Shown: positions 17,020 through 25,684 of the stretch, in pieces
Position numbering within the stretch: position 1 is the stretch's first letter
Layout: each line of letters opens with the position of its first letter
DNA from: JBCCGG01 sp039029395
GTDB taxonomy: Bacteria > Pseudomonadota > Alphaproteobacteria > Kiloniellales > JAKSDN01
Assembly: GCA_039029395.1 (NCBI GenBank)
Contig: JBCCGG010000005.1
Span: forward strand, 122,033 to 186,032
Length of the DNA stretch: 64,000 bases
Direction: 5' to 3'
The notes under the pieces: model-generated
Databases searched by the model: none
Told to the model about the DNA's origin: nothing
What the model saw: the letters and a program-made list of their open reading frames with translations, nothing else
Position numbers and translations under genes: made by a program

Positions 17020-18027
17020 GTGTCGATCCTGAAGAAAATAATGCTTCTCGCCGCCGCAGCCTCTGTCGGGCTGTCGGCCGCTGTCGCCCAGGCCGGTGAT
17101 GCCAAGGAGGTCAATTTCGGCATCATCTCGACCGAATCGACTCAAAACCTGAAATCCACCTGGTTGCCCTTCCTAGAAGCCATGGAAGAAAACACCGGAT
17201 TGAAGGTGAACGCCTTCTTTGCGCCCGACTACGCCGGCATCATTGAAGGCATGCGATTTGACAAGGTGCATGTGGCCTGGTTCGGCAATAAGTCGGCGAT
17301 GGAAGCGGTCGACCGCGCGGGCGGCCAGATCTTCGCCCAGACCGTAGATGTCGACGGCAACCCCGGCTATTGGTCGCTGCTCATTACCCACAAGGACAGC
17401 GGCATCAACAATTTGGATGACGTGCTCGCCTGCACCAAGGAGCTCAATTTCGGCATCGGCGACCCGAACTCGACCTCCGGCTTCTTGGTTCCCACCACCT
17501 TTATCTTCGCCGCCAACGACGTCGACCCGAAGGACTGCTTCAAGACCGTGCGAAATGCCAACCACGAGACCAACGCCATGGCCGTCGCCAACAAGCAGGT
17601 CCACATTGCAGCGAACAACACCGAGAACATTCGCCGTTTGGCCGAAACAAACCCCGACGCCTATGCCAACATCAAGGAGATCTGGCGCTCGCCCTTGATC
17701 CCCAGCGACCCCTTGGTGTGGCGCGAAGACCTCGACCAGGACCTCAAGGACAAAATCTACACCTTCGTCATGACCTATGGTCGTCTGGGCACGCCTGAGG
17801 AGGTTGCGCAAGCTCGGCAGGTTCTGGCCGCGCTCCAATGGGCGCCTTTCCGGCCGTCGTCCGACGCTCAGCTCTACCCAATTCGCCAGATGCAGCTCAA
17901 CAAGGAGCTGACCAAGGTGATGGATGACGATCGCCTGGAGCAAAGCGAGAAGGACGAGAAGATCGCCGACCTTAACCGAAAGATCCAAGAGGTCGCCGTT
18001 CTGGCTGACACGCTACCCCGCCAATAA
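17020..18027 (+). CDS. phnD: Phosphonate-binding periplasmic protein
   Basis: 335 residues with a cleavable signal peptide (ending about AVAQAGDA). The mature protein resembles E. coli PhnD very closely as remembered: NFGIISTEST, FFAPDYAGIIEGMRF, QTVDVDGNPGYWS, GDPNSTSGFLVP, HETNAMAVANKQVHIAANNT, SPLIPSDPLVWR. Such proteins bind 2-aminoethylphosphonate-like ligands. GTG start supported by GAGGAG eight bases upstream. A strong hairpin follows the stop. Confidence 0.96.
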   Translation: MSILKKIMLLAAAASVGLSAAVAQAGDAKEVNFGIISTESTQNLKSTWLPFLEAMEENTGLKVNAFFAPDYAGIIEGMRFDKVHVAWFGNKSAMEAVDRAGGQIFAQTVDVDGNPGYWSLLITHKDSGINNLDDVLACTKELNFGIGDPNSTSGFLVPTTFIFAANDVDPKDCFKTVRNANHETNAMAVANKQVHIAANNTENIRRLAETNPDAYANIKEIWRSPLIPSDPLVWREDLDQDLKDKIYTFVMTYGRLGTPEEVAQARQVLAALQWAPFRPSSDAQLYPIRQMQLNKELTKVMDDDRLEQSEKDEKIADLNRKIQEVAVLADTLPRQ

Positions 18028-18045
18028 GACACACCAAGGACCATG

Positions 18046-18074
18046 CCGGGCCCCGCGAACCTGCCGGGGCCCGG
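18046..18074 (+). terminator. GC-rich hairpin with short T-rich tail after phnD
   Basis: CCGGGCCCC (18046-18054) pairs perfectly with GGGGCCCGG (18066-18074) across an 11-base loop and is followed by TCTCTTTTG. It probably terminates part of the transcripts after phnD, giving more binding protein than permease. Confidence 0.75.
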
Positions 18075-18117
18075 TCTCTTTTGATTGAATAGGTGAACCA
18101 GACAATAAGGGGGCGAT

Positions 18118-18957
18118 GTGGTCGATCAATCCACGAGGCTTCGACCGACCGACCTGGAGCTCGATACCCAGATGCCGGACCACGCGACGGGCAGCGAATT
18201 CGGGCGCAAGGCCTATAGCCTGCTGATCTGGGGAACCCTGTTCGGACTGCTTGCCTGGAGCTGGTCGCCGGTCGAGATGTACAAGGCGGTTTCACTCTTC
18301 ACCGATGCCCAGAACATGGCGAGCTATGCCAGCGGATTCCTAAAGCCAAATTTTCATAATTGGCCACTTTTTCTCGAGGAAATGCTGCTAACCGTCCAGA
18401 TCGCGATCTGGGGGACGGCTCTCGCCGTGGTGCTCGCGATTCCTTTTGGCATCCTTTCTTCGGAGAACATGGCGCCGATTTGGATCGTCCAGCCGGTACG
18501 GCGCCTGATGGACGCCTTTCGTGCGATCAACGAGCTGGTCTTCGCGATGTTGTTCGTGGTGGCGGTCGGGCTCGGCCCCTTTGCCGGCGTGATGGCGCTG
18601 TTCATCCACACCACGGGCATTCTGGCCAAACTCTTTTCGGAAGCTGTCGAGGCCATTGACCCGCGCCCGGTCGAAGGGATCCGTGCGACGGGAGCCGGCA
18701 AGATCCACGAGATTGTGTTCGGCGTCATTCCTCAAGTCATACCTTTATGGGTTTCGTACTCGCTCTACCGGTTTGAATCCAATCTTCGCTCGGCGACCGT
18801 TTTGGGTCTCGTTGGCGCTGGTGGGATCGGTCAGATACTGTGGGAGTACATCCGCGGATTCTACTACAGTGAGACGGCGGCGGTGATGATCGTCATAGTG
18901 ATCACCGTATCCCTGCTCGACATTCTATCCCAGCGCCTGCGCCGCCTGCTTATCTGA
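18118..18957 (+). CDS. phnE: Phosphonate ABC transporter permease
   Basis: 279 residues with a GTG start. Several membrane helices and the binding-protein-dependent permease loop are present (VEGIRATGAGKIHEIVFGVIPQVIPLW, i.e. the EAA-like coupling motif), followed by RSATVLGLVGAGGIGQIL, typical of PhnE. It forms the membrane channel with PhnC and PhnD. A single phnE is present. The C-rich N-terminal 35 residues are polar and cytoplasmic. Confidence 0.93.
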   Translation: MVDQSTRLRPTDLELDTQMPDHATGSEFGRKAYSLLIWGTLFGLLAWSWSPVEMYKAVSLFTDAQNMASYASGFLKPNFHNWPLFLEEMLLTVQIAIWGTALAVVLAIPFGILSSENMAPIWIVQPVRRLMDAFRAINELVFAMLFVVAVGLGPFAGVMALFIHTTGILAKLFSEAVEAIDPRPVEGIRATGAGKIHEIVFGVIPQVIPLWVSYSLYRFESNLRSATVLGLVGAGGIGQILWEYIRGFYYSETAAVMIVIVITVSLLDILSQRLRRLLI

Positions 18958-19130
18958 GCTGAGGTTTAATCGCCTTCTGAATTCTACAGCTATGTCGTTT
19001 ACTTACAGGCCTACCCAAAGTAACGGGAAAGCCATCGCGACGATAGGACGGCGACACTACAGTTGGACAAGCAGCTTGGCACCACAAACCTAAAGCGGCC
19101 ATCCTCGTCGACAATGAGATGACCCGTAGC

Positions 19131-20270
19131 TCAATTCAATTCTGCGCCCAGCGCATCGACGACCAAGCGCTGGAAATGGTGCACCCCATGTTCGGAGATC
19201 TCCGATAGCTCATGGTCGACGATCAAGCGGCCCTGGTTGTAGCCGTTCGATTTCATCCCTTGTTGAACGCTTTCACAGAGCGAAATGTCTTCCGGCTGTA
19301 ACGTTTCGTTTTGGTACTTGATCGCGTCCTTGAGCTGCTTTGTTTTCTTGCCACCCATCGTGAACCAGTCCTGATACTCGATACAGCGGTCTGGCCCAGT
19401 CGGGATCATTTGGAGGGTCGAGATGTTCGGCTCCCCCGGATAGACCCAAATCGTCAGGTTCGGCCAGAGGTACCAGGCCGCATAGCCGAAATCGATCTCG
19501 CCCATCTTGAACTTGTAAGCGGTGTTGTCGGTTGAAAGCGCCGCGTCCGCAATGTGAGTGGAATAGATGCGATGGGTCTTTACCCAGTAGCTATCCATGT
19601 TCATTAGGTTGACGAGATCCTTGTGGGCAACCTGGCAATGGTAACACTCAAGGAAATTGTCGACTGGCACCTTCCAATTCGCCGCAAGATTGAATTGGTC
19701 TCGTTGGGCGAACTTCAGATCGTCCAACTGCGGGCAATAGTGTCGAATTTCGGCTTCTAGGTCTTCGGCCTGATCACGCAGCGGTTCGGCATCCGGGTCG
19801 ATATTTACGAATATGAACCCCGCATACTCTTCCACACGAACCGGCTTTAGGGAAAAGTCGCAGGCATTGAACTCCACAACGTTCTCCGAATTGGGAGCAC
19901 GCTTTAAGGATCCATCGAGGTCATAGGCCCACGCATGATAGGGGCAAACGATCAGCTTGGTCTTGCCACGTCCCGCCAACAGCGCATGCGCCCGGTGCTG
20001 GCAGACATTGTAGAATGCGCGGTACTCGCCGGAGCGGTCGCGGGTTGTAAAGACATTCTGGTCGAATATCTGGGCGGTCACGAATTGACCTGGAGTCGCG
20101 ATCTGGCTGCGATGACCCACGCACCACCAGGAGCGATAGAAGATGGAGTCTCTCTCCAGCTCATAGATCTCGGGATCATGATAGAACCGCGCCGGGAGAG
20201 AGAAGGAATTTTGCGGATCTGCCGAAAACGGCGCATCACCCTTCTGAAGCTTCAAAGTCTCGAGTTTCAT
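19131..20270 (-). CDS. Rieske non-haem iron oxygenase, carnitine/choline/betaine monooxygenase type
   Basis: 379 residues. The Rieske [2Fe-2S] ligands are C-x-H (VCQHRAH) and C-x2-H (CPYHAW); the mononuclear iron site follows in DNFLECYHCQVAH. The C-terminal run ESVQQGMKSNGYNQG and SEISEHGVHHFQ matches the CntA/GbcA/choline-monooxygenase group as I know it. These enzymes hydroxylate quaternary amines and thereby cleave or oxidise them. The needed ferredoxin-reductase partner is not in the window. The start overlaps the betI-like stop by four bases, and a betaine importer lies divergently next door, so glycine betaine, choline or carnitine is the likely substrate. Confidence 0.87.
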   Translation of the reverse strand: MKLETLKLQKGDAPFSADPQNSFSLPARFYHDPEIYELERDSIFYRSWWCVGHRSQIATPGQFVTAQIFDQNVFTTRDRSGEYRAFYNVCQHRAHALLAGRGKTKLIVCPYHAWAYDLDGSLKRAPNSENVVEFNACDFSLKPVRVEEYAGFIFVNIDPDAEPLRDQAEDLEAEIRHYCPQLDDLKFAQRDQFNLAANWKVPVDNFLECYHCQVAHKDLVNLMNMDSYWVKTHRIYSTHIADAALSTDNTAYKFKMGEIDFGYAAWYLWPNLTIWVYPGEPNISTLQMIPTGPDRCIEYQDWFTMGGKKTKQLKDAIKYQNETLQPEDISLCESVQQGMKSNGYNQGRLIVDHELSEISEHGVHHFQRLVVDALGAELN

Positions 20271-20896
20271 TCTTGCTTCTCCTCGCCAGCGCTGGCGGCC
20301 AGTGCCGATTCACATTCAAATGCCGCGATTTCTGAACTCACGAACTCCAGGGCATGGCGGCGCGCTTCTTGGGGTGAAAAGCCTTCACGGTCCAGGGCAC
20401 AGCGCAGCCAGAGACCATCCATCAAAGCCGTGAGATTGGCAGCCACAATCCGCGCGTGCTCAACCGGAAGAACCTTCCTTAGCGCATGAAGGAGATTGCT
20501 GCGGGTTCGCGCCGAATTGATACGTTGTAGCCGGGCGATCCCGCTGGCGTGTGGGGCTCGGCTCCAAAGGGCCAACCAGGCGCGTACGCCTTCGACCGAA
20601 GTTTGGTCGGTCGAGAAATTGCCGTCGACGATTGCCGTGATGCGCTCAATCGGATCGTTTGTGTCTCTCAAGCGGGAAAGTATCGACGTCTGCAAGACCA
20701 AGAGCAGGGATCGCATCGCGGCCTGAATCAGCTCGTCCTTGTCGGTGAAATAGTGATGAACGATGCTGGGTGACACGCCCGCCGCGGAACTGATCCGAGA
20801 CACCGTCGCATCCGCGAGACCATGGGTGGAGATCGCTGTGATCGTCGCCTCGACCAGCTGCTTTCGCCGGACATCGTGTAACGGGGGTCTACCCAC
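20267..20896 (-). CDS. betI: BetI-type TetR-family repressor
   Basis: 209 residues. The N-terminal helix-turn-helix (ATVSRISSAAGVSPSIVHHYFTDKDEL) and the body (IVDGNFSTDQTS, RAWLALWS, LTALMDGLWLRCAL) closely follow BetI, the choline-sensing repressor. Here it is coupled by ATGA to a Rieske oxygenase gene instead of betBA. A BetI-like operator lies 75 bases upstream of its start. Confidence 0.88.
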   Translation of the reverse strand: MGRPPLHDVRRKQLVEATITAISTHGLADATVSRISSAAGVSPSIVHHYFTDKDELIQAAMRSLLLVLQTSILSRLRDTNDPIERITAIVDGNFSTDQTSVEGVRAWLALWSRAPHASGIARLQRINSARTRSNLLHALRKVLPVEHARIVAANLTALMDGLWLRCALDREGFSPQEARRHALEFVSSEIAAFECESALAASAGEEKQE

Positions 20897-20970
20897 TTGC
20901 TAATCCTTTTTTGATCGACAGTGTCGCGCCGGGCAGCGAAGGGCCACCGGCAAGGGTTGGAGTTTTTAGG

Positions 20971-20986
20971 TTGATTAACCAATCAA
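20971..20986. promoter_or_regulatory. BetI-like operator
   Basis: TTGATT-AACC-AATCAA is a 6+4+6 dyad between betI and the betaine-binding-protein gene, followed by ACTATAAT, a plausible -10 for the rightward promoter. The known BetI site also starts TTGATTGG and ends in a partly inverted TCAA (recalled). It could control both divergent units. A second dyad, GGTGCC-AAAAC-GGCACC, lies at 21042-21058 in the same region. Confidence 0.6.
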
Positions 20987-21154
20987 ACTATAATACGCTT
21001 CTCATGGCAACAATAAGTTCGTGAAATCGGGCAATTTTTCCGGTGCCAAAACGGCACCCTTAAGGTCCGGTGGCCGTTACCGACACGGAAAGCTCGGTTC
21101 CAAAGGTGCGGCTCGCGAGCAAGAACTTTGCGTTCAGCACAAGGGGAGGGAACC

Positions 21155-22087
21155 ATGAATTTGGGGACACGCAGAACATTCGGCGCACTGGTCGGTGCCG
21201 CCCTCTTGGCACTCTGTAGCACCTGTCCTGCAGTAAGCGCGCAGTCAGACAGCAGCGACCCAATACGTCTCGCCGTGAATGATTGGACGGGCGCTCATAT
21301 CACCACCCATGTCGCAGGAGAGATTCTGAAACGACTGGGTTACAACGTCGAATTTGTGAGCGCGGGATACCTTCCACAGTTTACCGCCTTGAAGGATGGT
21401 GAGATCACCGCCAGCATGGAGATCTGGTCCAGCAGCGTCGGCGAGCATTGGACCGAGGCGGAGGAAAGCGGCAAGGTCGTTAGTCTCGGGCCCCTTGGGC
21501 TGGAACCCGTCGAGGGCTGGATGTACCCGAAGCACATGGAAGAGGTGTGCCCGGGTCTTCCCAGCTGGGAAGCCCTCAAAGCGCCTGGCTGCGTGGAGAA
21601 GCTTGCGACCGCAGAGTCCTTCCCCAATGGCCGCATCTTGGACTATCCAGCGGATTGGGGCAGCGCGACCAATGTAGTTCTAGATGAGTTCAAACTACCA
21701 TATGTCTCCCAACCCGGCGGCAGCGAAGGGGCGCTGGTCGCCGAGTTCAGATCTTCGCTGGCGAAGAAATCTCCACTGGTTGTGATGTTCTGGTCGCCCC
21801 ATTGGGTGACGGCCGAGCACGAGGTCGGCTGGGTGCAGTTCCCCGATGGCGCCAACGGGCCGGTGTTTCCCGTCAACAAGGTGTTCAAGGTCGCCTGGGC
21901 GGGTGCCAAGGACAAATGGCCACAAGCTATGGCCTTCGTCGAGAACTTCAGGCTGAACAATTCGGACTACGCGACAATGATCAAGGCCGTGGACGTCGAT
22001 GGCCAGAAGCTTGAGGACGTCACGCAAGCTTGGGTGGACGAGAACGAAGCCGATTGGAAGCAGTGGTGGGAGGCAACCACGAACTAG
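21155..22087 (+). CDS. Glycine betaine-type ABC transporter binding protein (OpuAC domain)
   Basis: About 310 residues with a signal peptide (LVGAALLALCSTCPAVSAQ). The OpuAC/ProX-type fold is seen in IRLAVNDWTGAHITTHVAGEIL, GEITASMEIWSSS, RILDYPADWGS and VVMFWSPHWVTAEHEVGWVQFP; the Trp-rich segments form the aromatic cage that holds quaternary ammonium ligands in relatives. The ATG at 21155 follows AGGGGAGGG. It sits in the BetI-controlled divergent region, which supports betaine or choline as ligand. Confidence 0.9.
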   Translation: MNLGTRRTFGALVGAALLALCSTCPAVSAQSDSSDPIRLAVNDWTGAHITTHVAGEILKRLGYNVEFVSAGYLPQFTALKDGEITASMEIWSSSVGEHWTEAEESGKVVSLGPLGLEPVEGWMYPKHMEEVCPGLPSWEALKAPGCVEKLATAESFPNGRILDYPADWGSATNVVLDEFKLPYVSQPGGSEGALVAEFRSSLAKKSPLVVMFWSPHWVTAEHEVGWVQFPDGANGPVFPVNKVFKVAWAGAKDKWPQAMAFVENFRLNNSDYATMIKAVDVDGQKLEDVTQAWVDENEADWKQWWEATTN

Positions 22088-22117
22088 AGGCGCGCGGTAG
22101 CTCCAGCCGGTGCGCCT
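22088..22117 (+). terminator. Imperfect stem-loop directly after the betaine-binding-protein gene
   Basis: AGGCGC (22088-22093) pairs with GCGCCT (22112-22117) and an inner CGG/CCG pair extends it. It starts at the base after the stop codon. There is no T tract; mRNA protection or attenuation is the likely role. Confidence 0.4.
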
Positions 22118-22456
22118 TCAGCGAAGCAATCTCATGGAAGCTGTGCGACTTGCGGCCAGCGTACCGACGATTGCGCCACGGTGGTCCTTTGGGCCAGGAA
22201 GAGGCTGAAGCGAGTTTGCAGCCATCCTGGCCCGCCGCCGTAAACCGCCAAGGCCGAGAATGAGTTGGTGCCGCGTGTTGACACCGACCAGAGGCGAGCG
22301 CAACAGGCAAAGGCGTTCGGGTGGCCCCACTTTCGTCGGCCGCTCGATGAGCGGGCTCTGGGCTCCATACAGCGCGGTTTCATTTTGCCGGCGCGGTCGC
22401 ACGAACTCCGGGATTCGGTTTTGGCAGTATTCTGGACTTCGCACTGGCCCTAGATC
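22118..22456. other. Gap between betaine-binding protein and permease; no ATPase gene
   Basis: Importers of this kind normally have an ATPase gene in the cluster. Here 339 bases carry only short frames with no recognisable Walker motifs on either strand. One plus-strand frame ends in AVFWTSHWP just before the permease and faintly recalls the FWSPHW of the binding protein, but the match is too short to call a remnant. Confidence 0.5.
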
Positions 22457-24562
22457 ATGACGTCGGCATCTGATGCCATTGCGAGTGCAAAAGCGAACGG
22501 TCGCCTCGCACCCGAGGTGGTCGTCTGGGCGATTGCGGCGGTGATCGTGATCGCGAGCGTGTCTAGGCGCGACACCCTATCTTGGATGACCGACTACCCT
22601 GCGGCCTGGACCCTTCCGGTCGCGGATTGGATCAACCTGTTGATGGATTGGCTCGTCGAGCGTAGCCGGTGGTTCTTCCGTGGAATCGCCTGGTTGTTCG
22701 GTTGGCCGATGACGTGGATTCAGAATCTATTGCACTGGCTGCCATGGCCGGCAACGATAGCCATTTTTGCCGGACTGGCGCGGTTCGTCGGCGGCTGGCG
22801 GCTGGCTGGCTTCACGGTGGCCGCTCTGCTCTACATGGTGACATTCGGGTACTGGAGCCAAAGCATGAACACCTTGGTTTTGGTGTTTATGGCGATCCCG
22901 CTGGCCGGTGGCGTGGGCCTGTTCCTAGGCATCTGGGCCTTCCGGTCACCACGGGTCGAGGCCGTCATGAAGCCGGCGCTGGACGCCATGCAGACCGTGC
23001 CCATGTTCGCTTACTTAATCCCAATTCTGGTGCTGTTTGGCTTTGGGCCGACCGTCGCCATCATCGCCACCGCCATCTACGCCTGTCCTCCCATGGTTCG
23101 CAACGTCATTCTCGGTCTGCGGCAAGTGCCGACCGAGGTAGTGGAGTCCGGCGTCATGTCAGGAACAAATCGGCGTCAACTTATGTGGATGGTTCAGCTG
23201 CCATCGGCGTTGCCCGCCGTACTGATGGGGGTGAACCAAGTTGTGATGCAGTCGCTCAACATGATCATCATCGCCGCGGTCATAGGCAGCACCCACGATA
23301 TTGGCTGGGAAGTGCTTTATGGACTGCGCAAAGCCTGGTTCGGCCAAAGCCTCATGTCCGGCGTTGTGGTGGTTCTGTTGGCCATCGTTCTGGACCGGAT
23401 CACGCGGGGATTCGCGACGCGCGAACCACAACCAGTCGGCGGCGAGATCTCCGTTCTTCAGCGATACTGGCCTTTGTGGTCAGCGCTGGCCGTGGCTCTG
23501 TCGTTTATCGCCGTCGCCGCTTTTGTTCCTTTCCTAAAAACCTATCCAGAGGCTTGGTATCTTCGGCCAGCAAGCGCCATCAACGAGGCCCTTGCCTCCG
23601 TCACAGGAAGCTCGGCCGAGTTGATGGAATCGGTTAAGCGCCTCGTGCTGTTCTTTTTCTTGTTTCCACTCAAAATCGGTCTGGAGTCGACAATTCGCCC
23701 CTTCACCTGGGGCTTTGAGTTGACGCCGATAATAACTTCAGCCTACGTCGTTTCGATCGCGGCCGCCGCCCTTGGCCTTGTGTGGCTTAGGCGATGGCGG
23801 GCCGCCACGACTGTCGTCGTGCTTGGCAGTTTGCTATTCTTCGGCATAGTGAAGCTTCCTTGGCCCGCCTTCATTGTGATCATCGCCGCGCTGGCATATA
23901 GCATTGGCGGCCTTCGCGCTGGCGCCATGACATTGCTGGGGCTTGCGTACTTGCTGATCGCCGGAATCTGGACGCCTGCGATCAACTCGATTTACCTCTG
24001 TGCCGCGGCGGTGGTGATGAGCTTTTTCCTGGGTGGGCTCTTGGGTGTATGGGCAGCGCTCAATGACACCGTGTCTAAGGTGATCCGTCCCGTCGTCGAC
24101 ACTCTTCAAACCATGCCCCTTTTCGTTTTCCTGATCCCAGTGCTGATGTTCTTTCAGGTTGGAGAGTTTCCTGCCTTCCTGGCGATCACGGCCTATGCGA
24201 TTGTCCCATCGATTCGCTATACGGAGCACGGCTTGAGAAACGTCTCCGCAGATTACATCGAAGTCGCACGGTCGACCGGTTGCACCAAAAGTCAGGTGTT
24301 CTGGCAAGTCACCCTGCCGCTCGCCATGCCGGCCGTCATGCTGGGCCTAAACCAAACGATCATGTTTGCCCTGCAAATGCTGTCTATATCGGCATTAGTG
24401 GGCAGCACCGAATTGGGCCAAGAGATCTATATCGGGCTATCGAATGCGGATACCGGGCAAGGCTTGGTGGCGGCGCTGGGCATCGTGGTCATTGCCATGA
24501 TCTCGGACCGAATCATTCAGATGTGGAGCGCGAAACGAAAGGCGGCGCTCGGCATATCCTGA
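22457..24562 (+). CDS. Double-length betaine-type ABC permease (two fused ProW-like domains)
   Basis: 701 residues containing two complete binding-protein-dependent permease domains in tandem. The coupling loops are LRQVPTEVVESGVMSGTN plus LMGVNQVVMQSLNM at about residues 220-270, and LRNVSADYIEVARSTGCTK plus MLGLNQTIMFALQM at about 595-650. Each half has the ProW-like QTMP(M/L)F-(A/V)(Y/F)LIP entry to its core helices. A single chain could therefore form the whole membrane channel. The cognate ATPase must be encoded elsewhere. Confidence 0.9.
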   Translation: MTSASDAIASAKANGRLAPEVVVWAIAAVIVIASVSRRDTLSWMTDYPAAWTLPVADWINLLMDWLVERSRWFFRGIAWLFGWPMTWIQNLLHWLPWPATIAIFAGLARFVGGWRLAGFTVAALLYMVTFGYWSQSMNTLVLVFMAIPLAGGVGLFLGIWAFRSPRVEAVMKPALDAMQTVPMFAYLIPILVLFGFGPTVAIIATAIYACPPMVRNVILGLRQVPTEVVESGVMSGTNRRQLMWMVQLPSALPAVLMGVNQVVMQSLNMIIIAAVIGSTHDIGWEVLYGLRKAWFGQSLMSGVVVVLLAIVLDRITRGFATREPQPVGGEISVLQRYWPLWSALAVALSFIAVAAFVPFLKTYPEAWYLRPASAINEALASVTGSSAELMESVKRLVLFFFLFPLKIGLESTIRPFTWGFELTPIITSAYVVSIAAAALGLVWLRRWRAATTVVVLGSLLFFGIVKLPWPAFIVIIAALAYSIGGLRAGAMTLLGLAYLLIAGIWTPAINSIYLCAAAVVMSFFLGGLLGVWAALNDTVSKVIRPVVDTLQTMPLFVFLIPVLMFFQVGEFPAFLAITAYAIVPSIRYTEHGLRNVSADYIEVARSTGCTKSQVFWQVTLPLAMPAVMLGLNQTIMFALQMLSISALVGSTELGQEIYIGLSNADTGQGLVAALGIVVIAMISDRIIQMWSAKRKAALGIS

Positions 24563-24832
24563 CGTCCTTCGACCTCGTAGGCATCGAGTACTGCAAACTC
24601 GTCCATGCAACGTGCATCACGGATTCACCCGATCGCCGCACGCACAAGTCGATGGATGAGGCATGATGGGCACGACTTGAATGATCGTAGGACATGGGTT
24701 CCATCGATCGGCGATGGTTCTTGAGGAAAGGCGCCAATCTGATGAGTTGGCAATGAATTCATAATCCAACCCAGATCGGCCAGTCCCGGCAAGCCGTTCA
24801 GCCAGCGAGAACGTGTGAGTTCGTTCCGTCCC

Positions 24833-25684
24833 TCATGCTGCTTTGTTGATTCGCTTAATTATCTCCGAGAGTCGCGACCAACCCTGCAGAGTGACCGGGA
24901 GAACGAGCGCAGAGTCAACGAATTGCCATGAATAGGTAATGATCGAGAATATCGTGCCCACGGTGGTTTCAATGTTCGTCGCCGAGAACCATAGATTGAA
25001 GATGACAAAACCAAGCAAGGCCGTGAATATGGCGCCGTAGACAAAGGCTTCGGTGTCCGAAAGCCTGATCTCGATCTGCCGCAGTTTGGTCAGGTGGGAT
25101 AGAATGCCCTCGGATCGTCTGGCCTCGAGAATTCTGACCTGCTGTTCTGTCTGATGATTGTGGTCGGCATTCAGACGGTAAAAGCGTCCGTGAACCAAGC
25201 TATAGAATGCGATCATCAGAACCGCGGCACCGAGAGCCGCGAAAGACAAGATAGCGTGAAAGAACCAAAGCACGACGAAGGAAATGGTCAACTGAACGGC
25301 GGAATCCATTATGGCAGGTACTTCCCGCTCGAGGAAGTCGACCAGCTCTCGGCCCATTCCCAATCGCGCATTCAGGGTCGAAACGGTCACCATGGCCGAT
25401 CGTTCGACCTGAGCCTTACCGACCTCGACACGGATTGTCCCATAGGTCCGGGTATCATAGATGCGGCGAACCACGCCGACTGCGATCAGACCTGCCAGGA
25501 CCGCCCCAAGCTGCAGGAGCGCGGTCGTGTCATCGTGCAAGAGCCCGTCGATCGCAAATCCAATGAACAAAGGGACAAGCGCCAGCAGCGTCGTCTCGCA
25601 CAGCGTTAAGACCCAGGTCAGCAGGATCGAGCGCAAAAACCTTCGCAATAGTGTCGAGATGGTGACCGGCTCATCCTTGAGCAT
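24833..25684 (-). CDS. ABC transporter six-helix membrane domain protein without ATPase domain
   Basis: About 283 residues resembling only the transmembrane domain of ABC exporters (ABC_membrane_3-like). Hydrophobic segments lie near VLTLCETTLLALVPLFIGFA, LGAVLAGLIAVGVV, LTISFVVLWFFHAIL and IFTALLGFVIFNLWF, with the typical cytoplasmic helix between (GKAQVERSAMVTVSTLNAR). It ends after an LSEIIKRI segment where the linker to a nucleotide-binding domain would start. It overlaps the RND gene end by 14 bases. What drives it, or whether it transports anything, is unknown. Confidence 0.8.
   Translation of the reverse strand: MLKDEPVTISTLLRRFLRSILLTWVLTLCETTLLALVPLFIGFAIDGLLHDDTTALLQLGAVLAGLIAVGVVRRIYDTRTYGTIRVEVGKAQVERSAMVTVSTLNARLGMGRELVDFLEREVPAIMDSAVQLTISFVVLWFFHAILSFAALGAAVLMIAFYSLVHGRFYRLNADHNHQTEQQVRILEARRSEGILSHLTKLRQIEIRLSDTEAFVYGAIFTALLGFVIFNLWFSATNIETTVGTIFSIITYSWQFVDSALVLPVTLQGWSRLSEIIKRINKAA

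Noticed and set aside
22260..22460. Short frames before the double permease as an ABC ATPase remnant
   Set aside because: No Walker A, signature or Walker B residues in any frame.
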